Below, piece by piece: positions 44,915 through 53,603 of a DNA stretch of 64,000 nucleotides. Origin of the DNA: JBJHAX01 sp050480705 (lineage in GTDB: Bacteria; Actinomycetota; Nitriliruptoria; Nitriliruptorales; Nitriliruptoraceae); the NCBI GenBank assembly GCA_050480705.1, contig JBJHAX010000010.1, forward strand, positions 1 to 64,000, written 5' to 3'. The translations under genes were made by a program, and so were the position numbers. The stretch's first letter is position 1; every line of letters begins with the position of its first letter. Under the pieces are notes generated by a model that saw nothing but the letters and a program-made list of their open reading frames with translations, did no database searches and was not told where the DNA came from.

Positions 44915-45541
44915 TCAGACCATCCGAGCGAAGGCGATGGCGGCGTCGGCGAGCATCTGCACCGCGATCGCAGCGAGCAACAGACCGGCGATCCGGCTGA
45001 GCAGCAGGATCCCTGAGCGACGCAGCACCCGGATGATGAGTCCGGAGAACCGCAGCGCGAGATAGATCGCGAGCAGGATGACGAGGATCCCGCCGGCGAT
45101 AATGCCGTAGTCGCCGCGACCCTCGGCGCGGGAGACGAACACGATGGTGGCAACGATCGCACCCGGCCCGGCGAGCAGCGGCGTGCCGAGCGGCACCATC
45201 GCAACGGCGATGTGATCACCCGGCGCCGGTTGCCTGCGATCTTCGCTGTCCCGGCCTGTGAGCAGCTCCAGCGCGACCATCAACAGCAGCAAGCCGCCGG
45301 CTCCCTGCAGGGCGGGGACCGAGACGTTGAGGTAGGCGAGCAGCTGCTGGCCGATCGCGGCGAACAACACGATGATCAGCGCTGCCGCCAGAACAGCGAT
45401 CGCCGCCGCGTGGTTGCGGGCCCGCTGGTCGAGGCCACGCGTCACCGACAGAAAGATCGGCACGTTGCCGATCGGGTCCATGATCACGAACATCGTGACG
45501 ATGACCTCGAGCAGCAGCACGACCTCCATCGTGGCGATCAC
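44915..45541 (-). CDS. MarC family integral membrane protein
   Basis: 208 residues, six predicted TM helices. Family signatures: TMFVIMDPIGNVPIFLSVT near the N-terminus and VPLGTPLLAGPGAIVATIVF in the second half, an internal repeat. MarC/UPF0056 proteins are widespread; despite the name, no antibiotic-efflux role is established. The ATG overlaps the ada-like gene stop by four bases (ATGA), so they are co-translated. Confidence 0.9.
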   Translation of the reverse strand: MIATMEVVLLLEVIVTMFVIMDPIGNVPIFLSVTRGLDQRARNHAAAIAVLAAALIIVLFAAIGQQLLAYLNVSVPALQGAGGLLLLMVALELLTGRDSEDRRQPAPGDHIAVAMVPLGTPLLAGPGAIVATIVFVSRAEGRGDYGIIAGGILVILLAIYLALRFSGLIIRVLRRSGILLLSRIAGLLLAAIAVQMLADAAIAFARMV

Positions 45542-46602
45542 TCCCCGCTGCCTGCGGCGTCGGCGGCGGCTTCACGGTCAAGCAACGCGCGCTTTCGTTC
45601 CTCTCCCCAGCGGTAGCCGCCCGGGACACCGTCGGCGCGCACGACCCGATGGCACGGCACGACGACAGCCAATGGGTTCGACGCACAGGCCGCGGCGACC
45701 GCGCGGGCGGCGCCGGGCCGGCCGATGCGTTCGGCGATCGTGCCGTAGCTCGCTGTGTGCCCGACGGGAATGGCGGTGAGCGCCCGCCACACGCGCTGCT
45801 GGAACGCCGTTCCACGGATGTCGAGCGGCAGCGCCCGGGCAGACGCCGGTTCGTCGATGTAGGCGAGGACGCGTGCTGCGAGGCCCGCGAGCCCGTCGGC
45901 ATCGGAACACAGGTGCGCGTGCGGCAAGCGACGCCGCAGCGTCCGGACGGCCTCGTCCGGGTCGGCGAACTCGATTGCGCACACGCCGTGGTCGCTCGCG
46001 GCGACGACCATGGGACCCAGCGTCGAGGCCACGTGGGCGTACCTGATCATCTCGCCCGCACCACCGGCGAGATGCGAGGATGGTGACAGGCCGGACTGTC
46101 GTGCAGCGGCGTACCCGCGTGACATCGAGCCGTAGCCGGCCCGCAGGATCGCGTCGGTCACGCTCGGTGCGCCCGCGAGCGCCTCGTGCAGGCGCCGGCG
46201 TCGCAGTGCCGCCGCGTACTGCTTGGGGGACAGGCCCAGGGTTGCGCTGAACACCCGCTGCAGGTGGGCGGGGCTGTAACCGACGTGCCGTCCGAGCTCG
46301 GCGAGGTCGGGTTCGGTGTCCGCAGCGTTGATGAGTTCACAGGCCCGCCGGACGGCGACGACGTTCGGGTCGGCTGCCTCGACACCCGGACGGCACCGTC
46401 GGCAGGCCCGGTAGCCGGCGACCTCTGCGGCCAGCGGCGAGCCGAAGTAGGCGACGTTGCGGCGCTGGGGCTTGCGCGCGGCGCAACTCGGCCAGCAGAA
46501 CACGCCGGTGGTGCGCACCGCGTAAACGAACGAAACGTCGGCATCGCGGGCGATCACGGCCCGCCACCGCATGTCATCGTCAAGTCTCGTTGCCTCGGTC
46601 AC
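45538..46602 (-). CDS. ada: Ada-type methylated-DNA--cysteine methyltransferase with AraC domain
   Basis: 354 residues from GTG 46602. The N-terminal Ada zinc domain has Cys36, Cys40, Cys67 and Cys70 (GVFCWPSC and ACRRC), where Cys36 would take methyl from phosphotriesters. An AraC helix-turn-helix follows (LAELGRHVGYSPAHLQRVFS). The C-terminal MGMT domain has the acceptor Cys in VVVPCHRVVRADG and RGTAFQQRVWRAL. It is therefore a regulator-repair fusion. The start is uncertain: three consecutive GTGs (46608-46602) follow GAGG, and the open frame continues to 46836 over the divergent gene. Confidence 0.9.
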   Translation of the reverse strand: MTEATRLDDDMRWRAVIARDADVSFVYAVRTTGVFCWPSCAARKPQRRNVAYFGSPLAAEVAGYRACRRCRPGVEAADPNVVAVRRACELINAADTEPDLAELGRHVGYSPAHLQRVFSATLGLSPKQYAAALRRRRLHEALAGAPSVTDAILRAGYGSMSRGYAAARQSGLSPSSHLAGGAGEMIRYAHVASTLGPMVVAASDHGVCAIEFADPDEAVRTLRRRLPHAHLCSDADGLAGLAARVLAYIDEPASARALPLDIRGTAFQQRVWRALTAIPVGHTASYGTIAERIGRPGAARAVAAACASNPLAVVVPCHRVVRADGVPGGYRWGEERKRALLDREAAADAAGSGE

Positions 46603-46727
46603 CACCACCGCCTCGTCGTCGTGCAGCCAGTATCGCGCTCCAGGCGGGTGCTGCGCCTCGCGAATCGTGCGGTCGAATCGACCGATCCTCACCACGGTGC
46701 GGCGACTACGCTGCCTGCCGACCCGCA

Positions 46728-47252
46728 CTGCGACCGGACGGGGCTGTCGCGATCGACCGTGGGGACATACCCAAGGACGCGAGCCTGGCCAGGCGCGCCG
46801 TCGGCCGGGCCATCGACGGTGTCTTCGTCCTCGCACTGGCCGGCTTCCTGCTGGGCGCGCTGCTCCCCGACCGTGCGACCTTCACGGACGCGCTCGCATT
46901 GCTGCGGATCGACGGGCCGTGGACGTCCACGCGCACGTTCGCGAACGGACTCGTCGCCGTGATCGCCGCTGTCTACCACACGATGCTGGAATCGAGCCGA
47001 GGGCGCACCCTTGGCAAGTTCGTGACCGGCATCGTCGTCATCGGTCCCGACGGATCACGCCCGGGCACCTCAAAGGCGCTGGCCCGCAACAGCTGGCTGC
47101 TGCTGCCCCTGCTGCCCTGGGTCGGATCACTCGCGCTCGGACTCGTTGGGTTCATGATCGCCGTCACCATCGTGTCGAACGCGACGAACGCCGGCTGGCA
47201 CGACGAACTCGCCGGCACCGCCGTCGTCCGCTCCCCACGACTCGACCAGTGA
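46728..47252 (+). CDS. RDD family membrane protein
   Basis: About 170 residues. RDD-type signature: ARRAVGRAIDGVFVLALAGFL (basic/Asp before TM1), then YHTMLESSRGRTLGKFVTGIVV before TM3, and a last hydrophobic helix with WHDELAGTAVV. Three to four TM helices. The start is unclear: the frame has no ATG or GTG before the conserved part. CTG 46728 is used arbitrarily; CTG 46785 has AAGGA 7 nt upstream, and TTG 46590 lies inside the divergent ada gene. Function of RDD proteins is mostly transport-related but not assigned here. Confidence 0.7.
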   Translation: MRPDGAVAIDRGDIPKDASLARRAVGRAIDGVFVLALAGFLLGALLPDRATFTDALALLRIDGPWTSTRTFANGLVAVIAAVYHTMLESSRGRTLGKFVTGIVVIGPDGSRPGTSKALARNSWLLLPLLPWVGSLALGLVGFMIAVTIVSNATNAGWHDELAGTAVVRSPRLDQ

Positions 47253-47278
47253 CACTGCCCGACGGCACACGCGGCAGA

Positions 47279-47782
47279 TCAGCGAGTCGCGCCCTTCATG
47301 TGCTCGACGAGCTGGTCGAGTGCCGTTCCCCAGCCGTCGACGAACCCCATCGCCTCGTGCTCTGAGGCCAACTCGCGCGTCCCATGGATAGCGCGCGCGG
47401 AGTACCGGGTGGAGTCGCCGACCGCCTCGAAGGTGAGTACCGCCGAGAACGCGAGTCCCGCCTCGTCGGGGTCGGGCAGCGGGCGGAATCCGGGATGCAT
47501 CACCGACGTAAACGCCAGCCGTGTCGGCTCCTCGACTTCGAGGTAGCAGCCCAGGCTCGGGTACTCGTTGCCGTCGGGGTCGCGCATGACGGTGAAGAAT
47601 TTTCCGCCGGGGCGCAGGTCGATCTCGCACTCGACGGTCTGCCACGGGCGCGGTGTGAACCACTGCATGAGATGCTCGGGTTCCGTCCAGGCACGCCAGA
47701 CCAGCTCGACCGGCACATCGACCAGCCGTTCGAGCAGCAGGTCGCGTTCTGGATCGTGGGTGAACGAGGGGCTGTCCGTCAT
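47279..47782 (-). CDS. SRPBCC (AHSA1-type) domain protein
   Basis: 167 residues from ATG 47782. START-like fold signatures: LLLERLVDVPVELVWRAWTEPEHLMQWF, then DLRPGGKFFTVMRDPDGNEYP and a C-terminal helix FVDGWGTALDQLVEHM. Activator-of-Hsp90-type SRPBCC proteins are habitually paired with ArsR regulators, as here: the ATG overlaps the arsR stop by four bases. They are thought to bind hydrophobic ligands; the ligand is unknown. The longer open frame to 47863 is inside arsR. Confidence 0.88.
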   Translation of the reverse strand: MTDSPSFTHDPERDLLLERLVDVPVELVWRAWTEPEHLMQWFTPRPWQTVECEIDLRPGGKFFTVMRDPDGNEYPSLGCYLEVEEPTRLAFTSVMHPGFRPLPDPDEAGLAFSAVLTFEAVGDSTRYSARAIHGTRELASEHEAMGFVDGWGTALDQLVEHMKGATR

Positions 47783-48132
47783 CGTTGTTCCTTCATGACC
47801 TTCAGATGGTCGTCGAGCTGATCGAGGCGCCGCTCCCACATGCCACGCTGTTGTTCCAGCCACCCGGCGGCTCGTTGGAGCGGCGCGGGGGTCAGACGGT
47901 AGGTCCGCACACGCCCGTGCTTGTGGGAGGCAACGAGGCCGCAGTCCTCGAGCTGGCGAAGATGCTGCAGCAGCGACGGCATCGCCATGTCGAACCCGCG
48001 CGCCAATTCACTGGTCGACGCCGGTGACTGGCCGAGCCGCTCGACGACGCGACGTCGCGTCGGGTCACCGAGCGCCTTGAACACGCGCTCGACGTCGACA
48101 CCCGGGTCGGCGACCTTGCGTTGGTTAGGCAT
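47779..48132 (-). CDS. ArsR family transcriptional regulator
   Basis: 117 residues, winged helix: VFKALGDPTRRRVVERLG, then TSELARGFDMAMPSLLQHLRQL (recognition helix), GLVASHKHGRVRTYRL (wing) and a C-terminal dimerisation helix LDQLDDHLKVMKEQR. There are no paired metal-binding Cys or His, so ligand control, not metal sensing, is likely, matching the SRPBCC-linked subfamily. The start ATG sits inside a perfect palindrome and about where transcription should begin, so the mRNA is probably leaderless. Confidence 0.9.
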   Translation of the reverse strand: MPNQRKVADPGVDVERVFKALGDPTRRRVVERLGQSPASTSELARGFDMAMPSLLQHLRQLEDCGLVASHKHGRVRTYRLTPAPLQRAAGWLEQQRGMWERRLDQLDDHLKVMKEQR

Positions 48133-48174
48133 ATGCCTATGTATAGCAGTCCGCCATACTTAGGTCAACGCCTA
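48126..48174 (-). promoter_or_regulatory. arsR promoter with two TAGG-N6-CCTA operators
   Basis: On the minus strand TTGACC (48163-48168) and TATACA (48140-48145) are separated by 17 nt, close to consensus. Two TAGG-N6-CCTA palindromes occur: 48161-48174 over the -35, and 48126-48139 over the start codon, 35 bp apart. The predicted start of transcription falls at or within a base or two of the ATG at 48132. Confidence 0.7.
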
Positions 48175-48305
48175 CAAATTTGTGGCGCCTCGGGTTGTGC
48201 GCCCCGAAGGACCTTCGTCCGGTCGGATCGTGACCCCTGACGGTGCACGAAGCTTCCTCAGCAGCGTTGCATGGCATGTGATCGCCGCCGTGGAAGGACC
48301 CGACG

Positions 48306-49361
48306 ATGCGTGTGCTCGTGTTCGGCGCGGGGCCGCTGGGAAGCCTGATCGCGGCTCGGCTCCACGAGGCCGGGCAGGACGTCACGCTGTTGGCCCGCGG
48401 GCAGCGCCTCGAGGATCTCAAGAACCACGGTGTCGTCGTCGAGGATGAGACAACGGGTCAGCGCGAGGTCACCCACGTCCCGGTCGTCGACGCCTTCGCA
48501 CCTGATGACGACTACGACCTCGTTATGGTCGTCATGCGCAAGAACCAGGCAGAAGCCATCCTCGGCGACCTCGCAGCGCACCAGCATGTACCCAGCGTGC
48601 TGTTCATGATGAACAACGCTGAAGGCCCGCAGCGGCTCGTCGACGCGCTCGGTCGCGAGCGGGTCATGCTCGGATTCCCGCTGCCGGGCGGGCATCGCGA
48701 CGGCCACGTGATGCGGATCGTCCCCGTCGATGAGCAGCATCCCTACACGATCCCGATCGGGGAGGTCGACGGGACGACCCGTGCGCGCACCCGCGCCGTC
48801 GCCGACCTCCTCGCGAACATGCGCGGCTACAAGGTCCGGATCCGCACCGACATGGACGCGTGGCTCCGCTACCACGCGGCGGTCACGATCCTGTCGCTGG
48901 GACCGGCGATGTATGCGGCGAACATCGACATGCAACGCTTCGCGCGGACCCGAGACGTGCAGGTCCTCGCGCTGCGCAGCATCAAGGAAGCGTTCCGCGG
49001 CCTACGCAGAAACATCGGGATCGCTCCAGCGCCACATTCGTTCCGGCTGCTCGAGCTGCTGCCCGAGCCGATCTGGGTGTGGCTGGTCAGCAGACAGATG
49101 CGTTCGGGCAAGGCCCGATCGAGCATCGAAGGCCACTCGGCCGCCGCCCGCGACGAGATCGGGCACGTCGCCGCCGAACTCATGGCACAGCTTCGAGCAG
49201 CCGGAGCCGAAACGCCCTCGTCCGACCGGCTATTGGCCCACATCGATGCGCGTACACCACCTGTGCCCGATGGAGCGCGCGAGCTCGGTATGCGCTGGGG
49301 CGGGATCGCAGTGTTCGCGCTCATCGTGGCCGCAGCCATAGCTGCCGCCGTTGTGCTCTGA
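48306..49361 (+). CDS. Ketopantoate-reductase-like (ApbA/PanE family) protein with C-terminal membrane anchor
   Basis: 351 residues. The N-terminal NADP fold is LVFGAGPLGSLIAARLHEAG, and the family middle is LVMVVMRKNQ and LFMMNNAEGP. The Lys/Asn pair expected in the helical catalytic domain is not evident: the matching stretch reads DAWLRYHAAVTIL. The last 20 residues form a TM helix (GGIAVFALIVAAAIAAAVVL), unusual for PanE. An oxidoreductase-type protein tethered to the membrane is what can be seen; ketopantoate reduction is doubtful. AAGGA lies about 8 nt upstream of the ATG. Confidence 0.75.
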   Translation: MRVLVFGAGPLGSLIAARLHEAGQDVTLLARGQRLEDLKNHGVVVEDETTGQREVTHVPVVDAFAPDDDYDLVMVVMRKNQAEAILGDLAAHQHVPSVLFMMNNAEGPQRLVDALGRERVMLGFPLPGGHRDGHVMRIVPVDEQHPYTIPIGEVDGTTRARTRAVADLLANMRGYKVRIRTDMDAWLRYHAAVTILSLGPAMYAANIDMQRFARTRDVQVLALRSIKEAFRGLRRNIGIAPAPHSFRLLELLPEPIWVWLVSRQMRSGKARSSIEGHSAAARDEIGHVAAELMAQLRAAGAETPSSDRLLAHIDARTPPVPDGARELGMRWGGIAVFALIVAAAIAAAVVL

Positions 49362-49405
49362 CGGTCGCAGTGAAGCTGAACGAACCGGAACGGAAGGCAT
49401 CGACG

Positions 49406-50236
49406 ATGGAAACGTCCGACACCCGTCTTGAGGCACGAACCATCGAACGCCGCGGTTCGAACCTCCACTACTGGCTGCACGGCGCACCCGGCAGCACGAC
49501 CGTGGTGTTCATCCACGGCGTGTCGATCGACCGGCACACCTTCGACGGACACCTCCCTGCGCTCGTCGAAGCCGGCTACCAGGTTGTGACCTGGGATCTG
49601 CGTGGCCACGGGAGCAGCCAGCCGCTGGGGGACGGCATCAGCATCAGCGGCGTCGTCGACGACCTCGTCGCGATCCTCGACGACGCCGGGATCGATCGCG
49701 TCGTGGTGGTCGGCCAGTCGTTCGGCGGAATGGTGGCGCAGCGCGCACTCGACCGGCATCCCGACCGCATCGCAGCGATGGTCGTGCTCGGCGCACCTGC
49801 GCTCGTGGACCGGCCGGGACCAGTGATCCGGGTGCTTCAGCGCCTGCGCGTCGCAACCGTACGATTCTGGCCGGACCGCCTGCTGCGCTGGGCCTTCGCC
49901 ACGCTGGTCACCCGCGACCCTCAGGTCCGCTCCTACATCGCGCAAGCGACGAGCCAGGTCGACAGACGCGCCTTCATCGCGGTGTCGTACGCCGCCATGC
50001 ACGGCTACCTCGGTGGCGACGACGCCTCGAGTCACGGCGCGCCAGTCCTGCTGGTGCGTGGCGAGCGCGAGGAGCGCGGCGTCAGGAAGGCGATGGACCG
50101 TTGGGCGCAGCGCGATCCGGATATCCGCTACGAGATCGTGGAAGGTGGACACCTCACAAACCAGGAGCATCCCGACAGCGTCAACGAGGTGCTGTTCGCG
50201 TTCCTTCGCGGCATCGACGGCGACCGCCACAACTGA
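49406..50236 (+). CDS. Alpha/beta hydrolase
   Basis: 276 residues from ATG 49406, with GGAAGG 8 nt upstream. Fold signatures: VVFIHGVSIDRHTFDGHLPAL (oxyanion-hole HG), WDLRGHGSSQP, nucleophile elbow VVVGQSFGGMVAQRAL, and the late His in VEGGHLTNQEHPDSV. The acid is probably the Glu in VLLVRGERE or a neighbouring Asp. Substrate unknown. Starts 44 bp after the ketopantoate-reductase-like gene, so they may be co-transcribed. Confidence 0.85.
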   Translation: METSDTRLEARTIERRGSNLHYWLHGAPGSTTVVFIHGVSIDRHTFDGHLPALVEAGYQVVTWDLRGHGSSQPLGDGISISGVVDDLVAILDDAGIDRVVVVGQSFGGMVAQRALDRHPDRIAAMVVLGAPALVDRPGPVIRVLQRLRVATVRFWPDRLLRWAFATLVTRDPQVRSYIAQATSQVDRRAFIAVSYAAMHGYLGGDDASSHGAPVLLVRGEREERGVRKAMDRWAQRDPDIRYEIVEGGHLTNQEHPDSVNEVLFAFLRGIDGDRHN

Positions 50237-50271
50237 CCCCGGCCCGCCTGGTCGACTGGCCCACCGGACGC

Positions 50272-51039
50272 TCAGGGTGTGGTGAGGATCCGCGGGCCGT
50301 CATCGGTGACGGCGATCGTGTGCTCCCAGTGCGCCGCGCGACTGCCGTCGGCGGTGCGGATCGTCCAGCCGTCATCGTCGAGCTGATAGTCGTCGCTGCC
50401 CCCGGCGTGGAACATCGGTTCGATCGCGATCACGAGCCCCGGCTTGAGGTGCAGGCCGCGTCCGGGTCGGCCTTCGTTGGGCACCGACGGGTCCTCGTGC
50501 ATTGCACGCCCCACCCCGTGACCGCCCCAGCCTTCGGGGATCCCGTACCCGGCGCCACGCCCGATGGTGCCGATGGCGTGCGCGATGTCGCCGATGCGGT
50601 TGCCCGGCATGGCTGCGGCGATGCCGGCATCGAGCGCGTCGCGCGTGCGCTGCACCAGTTGCTCGTCGTCGGGTGCCGCGTCGCCGACGATGAACGTGAC
50701 GGCGGCGTCGCCGACCCAGCCGTCGAGCACCGCGCCGACGTCGATCGAGACCACGTCACCGTCCACGAACGGCGTAGCGGAGGGGATGCCGTGCACGATC
50801 GCGTCGTTGACCGACACGCAGATGACGGCAGGAAACGGGCTCGAGGCGAAGTGTGGCTGGTAGCCGAGGAACGCAGCATCAGCTCGGTGCTCGCGGAGCA
50901 CGTCCCGCGCGATCTCGTCGAGGTCGAGTGGTGACACGCCGACGTCGGCCGCCGTGCGCATAGCGGCATGCGCATGCGCGACGACGCGACCAGCCTCCCG
51001 CAGCGCGTCGACCTCCCGCGCGGTCCTGCGAACGATCAC
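50272..51039 (-). CDS. map: Methionine aminopeptidase, type I
   Basis: Removes initiator Met. 255 residues from GTG 51039, preceded by GGAGG at 5 nt; an in-frame ATG at 51084 adds 15 residues. Metal ligands: two Asp in SIDVGAVLDGWVGDAAVTF, His in GWGGHGVG, Glu in VIAIEPMF and Glu in AHWEHTIAV. The substrate His is in NDAIVHGIP. It is separate from the ribosomal-protein/secY locus where map often lies, so it may be a second copy. Confidence 0.95.
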   Translation of the reverse strand: MIVRRTAREVDALREAGRVVAHAHAAMRTAADVGVSPLDLDEIARDVLREHRADAAFLGYQPHFASSPFPAVICVSVNDAIVHGIPSATPFVDGDVVSIDVGAVLDGWVGDAAVTFIVGDAAPDDEQLVQRTRDALDAGIAAAMPGNRIGDIAHAIGTIGRGAGYGIPEGWGGHGVGRAMHEDPSVPNEGRPGRGLHLKPGLVIAIEPMFHAGGSDDYQLDDDGWTIRTADGSRAAHWEHTIAVTDDGPRILTTP

Positions 51040-51126
51040 GCCACCCTCCACCGTCGAACGACCTTGCGAGACAGAGTGTCGCATTCATCGGTCCGCCGGG
51101 TGCCGGAGGCATGCGGTGCGGGCGGG

Positions 51127-53451
51127 TCAGGGCGACCTCGACCCCTTGGTCGCGTCAGTTTCGTCGGTCGGGTCCGTTGCATCGGTCGTGGCGGCGCGCG
51201 AGGACGTGTGGGTCAGCACCGGAGCGTCCGACGCTCCAGTCGGGTCGGGACGAAGACGGAACCACACGTAGAAGCAGGTCGACGCCAGGCCGAAGATCAC
51301 GAACATGGAGAGGACGAACAGCGTGCTCACGTCCTCGGTCCACGCCGCGTAACCCGTCTCGGGCCGCAGCAGAATGTGGATGACGAGCAGCGCGGCGGCG
51401 CCGTACATGAACGACCAGGCGACGCGGCTGTAGGTGTGAAGCAGACTTCCGTCGAACCAGCGGATCGGCAACCAGCCGATGAGCGCGCCTTGGATGCCGG
51501 CGATGAACACGCTCGCCAGTGCCACTTCGCTCACGGCCAGCCCGACCGACGCGCCGGGGGACGAGGCGGCCGGCAGGATCGACCACCAGGCGAACCATGC
51601 GACGAGTGAGGTGACCAGCACCGTGATGCCGCCGGCCATGGCGACACGGCCCCGGTCGAGGACGTGCACGGAGGTGCCGAACCACACGCCGGCGATCAGC
51701 CCGTACAGGTAGCCGGGCTGGAACCCCAGCGAACGTGACAGGACGACGCAGAGCAACGTGATGGGCAGCGCCCACGGCAATGCACGGAACCACACGTCGC
51801 CGCCAAGGCCACGACGCCGTCGTGCGAACCACAGCTCGGCGGTGCTCTTGATCCCGAGCAGCAGCGCAAGCGCGAGCGTCACGCCAGCGATCGTCGTCGC
51901 CGTGCGAACGTTCAGTCCGACGCTGGGATCGAGGAAACTCAGAACGATCGCCGCGACGGACGCGTAGGCGAACAGGCCGGGCAGGCCGTAGCTGTGCCGG
52001 TCCACGACACTGCCGAGTCGACGCAGCCACGCGGACGGGGCCGGAAGCGCCCGGCGAATGCGGGCGGAGTTGGCCGCCAGCGCCGTGTTGAACAACTGGC
52101 TCGGCAACATCATGAGCAGGACGAGCCCGACAGCCAGCAGGACGCTGATGGACGTCTCGCGTGGATCCGCCCACGACGCCGCAGGGGTGCGCAACGTTCG
52201 AACGATGGTGCCCCGCACGTCGCTGACCGGAGGCGGCGCATGGGCGAGGACCGGTGAAGTGCCTTCGCCGATCTCGCGACCCGAACTGTCGACCGCGACG
52301 TCCTCAGCAGGCTCGTCGGGGGCAGCCTGTGTGCGGGCGTCGCCACCAGTCGGAGCGGACGAAACGTCATCCGACGGTGCTACCGGCTCGGATTCGCCGA
52401 TCGTGGCGTCGTCTTCGTCGACAACCTCTTCGGCATCGAGGACCTCGACGTCTTCGTCGGGTTCGTCATCCCCCGAATCGCCGCTCCCATTCCCACCCGT
52501 CGGGCCGTCGCTTGGAGGGTCATAGGCCGCGCAGGCGTCCTGTACGCCCTGCAGACCCAGATCGTCCTGCCAATTTCGGGGATCGGTGATGTGGTTCGGC
52601 CACCAGGCGCCGAGGAACGCCACATTCGTCGCCAGCTCGGCGGGGACCTGCGCGGGATCGTCAGGACACAGGTGCGGCTCCCACCCGTCGTCGAGACACG
52701 TCGCGTCGGTGTCGTAGCAGTCGGCCAGTTGCTCGAACGCGTCATCGAACACGGCGCCGTACGAACCGGGGCCCGTGGCGGCCGCCGCAACGTGGAACTC
52801 CCATTCGAACGTGCAGGCGACGTAGTCGATGATCTCGTCGAAACTGAACTCGGCGAGGAGGTCGATCGACGCACTCGTGTCGAGCGAGCTGAGCACTTCG
52901 GGGCAGGCGTCGCCGGGGGCGTAACCACAGCGGATGGCGAGCCCGAACCAGACCGGATCATCGTGGACGAACGACTCGTCGTCGACCGTGCTCGTGGCGA
53001 GCCGGACCTGGGACGGGAAGCTCTCAGGACACAGTTCCCACCAACCGTCGCCGAGGACCATGCCCGGCGAGTCGCCTTCGAGAACAGAGTCGAGGTGGCT
53101 GATCACCGCATCCGGATCATTGCCATCCGCCACCGAAGCGTGAACGGCGTACGAGAACACGCACGCGATGTACTCGAGCAGGCGCAAGTCGAGCGACTGG
53201 GCGCTTGCCTGCGGATCGAAGTCGTCAGGCTCGAACGGGAAATCGAGCGGATCATCACCACCGACGAAATCGCCGTTGTCGTACCACGCCTCCTCGATCT
53301 CGTCGGGGCACCCGATCGGATCCATCGTGGCACCCCATGCCGGTGACGACGCGGAGACGCCGAGCAGCGGCGCGGCGAGCGCCACCAGCAGCACTGAGAC
53401 GAGCACCCGGGACGATCTGCCGACCGGTCCGTCCGGCAACGTGTTCCCCAA
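51127..53451 (-). CDS. Large exported polytopic membrane protein with duplicated Cys-containing ectodomain
   Basis: 774 residues. Signal peptide (about 16-40). The ectodomain (about 45-310) contains two related modules: YIACVFSYAVH ... DGWWELCP and YVACTFEWEFH ... DGWEPHLCP, with regularly spaced Cys. A long acidic low-complexity linker follows (about 315-420). About eight TM helices occupy 450-740, with YGLPGLFAYASVAAIVLSFL, reminiscent of actinobacterial FGLLP-motif membrane proteins (tentative). The C-tail is Thr/Asp-rich. I cannot assign a function. A surface structural or sensing role is possible. Confidence 0.72.
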   Translation of the reverse strand: MGNTLPDGPVGRSSRVLVSVLLVALAAPLLGVSASSPAWGATMDPIGCPDEIEEAWYDNGDFVGGDDPLDFPFEPDDFDPQASAQSLDLRLLEYIACVFSYAVHASVADGNDPDAVISHLDSVLEGDSPGMVLGDGWWELCPESFPSQVRLATSTVDDESFVHDDPVWFGLAIRCGYAPGDACPEVLSSLDTSASIDLLAEFSFDEIIDYVACTFEWEFHVAAAATGPGSYGAVFDDAFEQLADCYDTDATCLDDGWEPHLCPDDPAQVPAELATNVAFLGAWWPNHITDPRNWQDDLGLQGVQDACAAYDPPSDGPTGGNGSGDSGDDEPDEDVEVLDAEEVVDEDDATIGESEPVAPSDDVSSAPTGGDARTQAAPDEPAEDVAVDSSGREIGEGTSPVLAHAPPPVSDVRGTIVRTLRTPAASWADPRETSISVLLAVGLVLLMMLPSQLFNTALAANSARIRRALPAPSAWLRRLGSVVDRHSYGLPGLFAYASVAAIVLSFLDPSVGLNVRTATTIAGVTLALALLLGIKSTAELWFARRRRGLGGDVWFRALPWALPITLLCVVLSRSLGFQPGYLYGLIAGVWFGTSVHVLDRGRVAMAGGITVLVTSLVAWFAWWSILPAASSPGASVGLAVSEVALASVFIAGIQGALIGWLPIRWFDGSLLHTYSRVAWSFMYGAAALLVIHILLRPETGYAAWTEDVSTLFVLSMFVIFGLASTCFYVWFRLRPDPTGASDAPVLTHTSSRAATTDATDPTDETDATKGSRSP

Positions 53452-53485
53452 CCCCGAAGGCGACGCACCCTAACTGCTCATCCCA

Positions 53486-53512
53486 CAGGCCGGGCCGGAA
53501 AGCACCGGCCTG
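53486..53512 (-). terminator. Hairpin downstream of the desaturase
   Basis: An 8-bp stem pairs CAGGCCGG (53486-53493) with CCGGCCTG (53505-53512) around an 11-nt loop, in the 152-bp gap between the desaturase stop and the large membrane-protein start. No T-run. Confidence 0.4.
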
Positions 53513-53603
53513 CACGCCAGTCAACGAGATTCATGACACGCACCACTCGTCGCCGCCGGCAGCACTGGCGAGCACGAAGCCTCGATGACGCCGGTCGGGT
53601 GGC

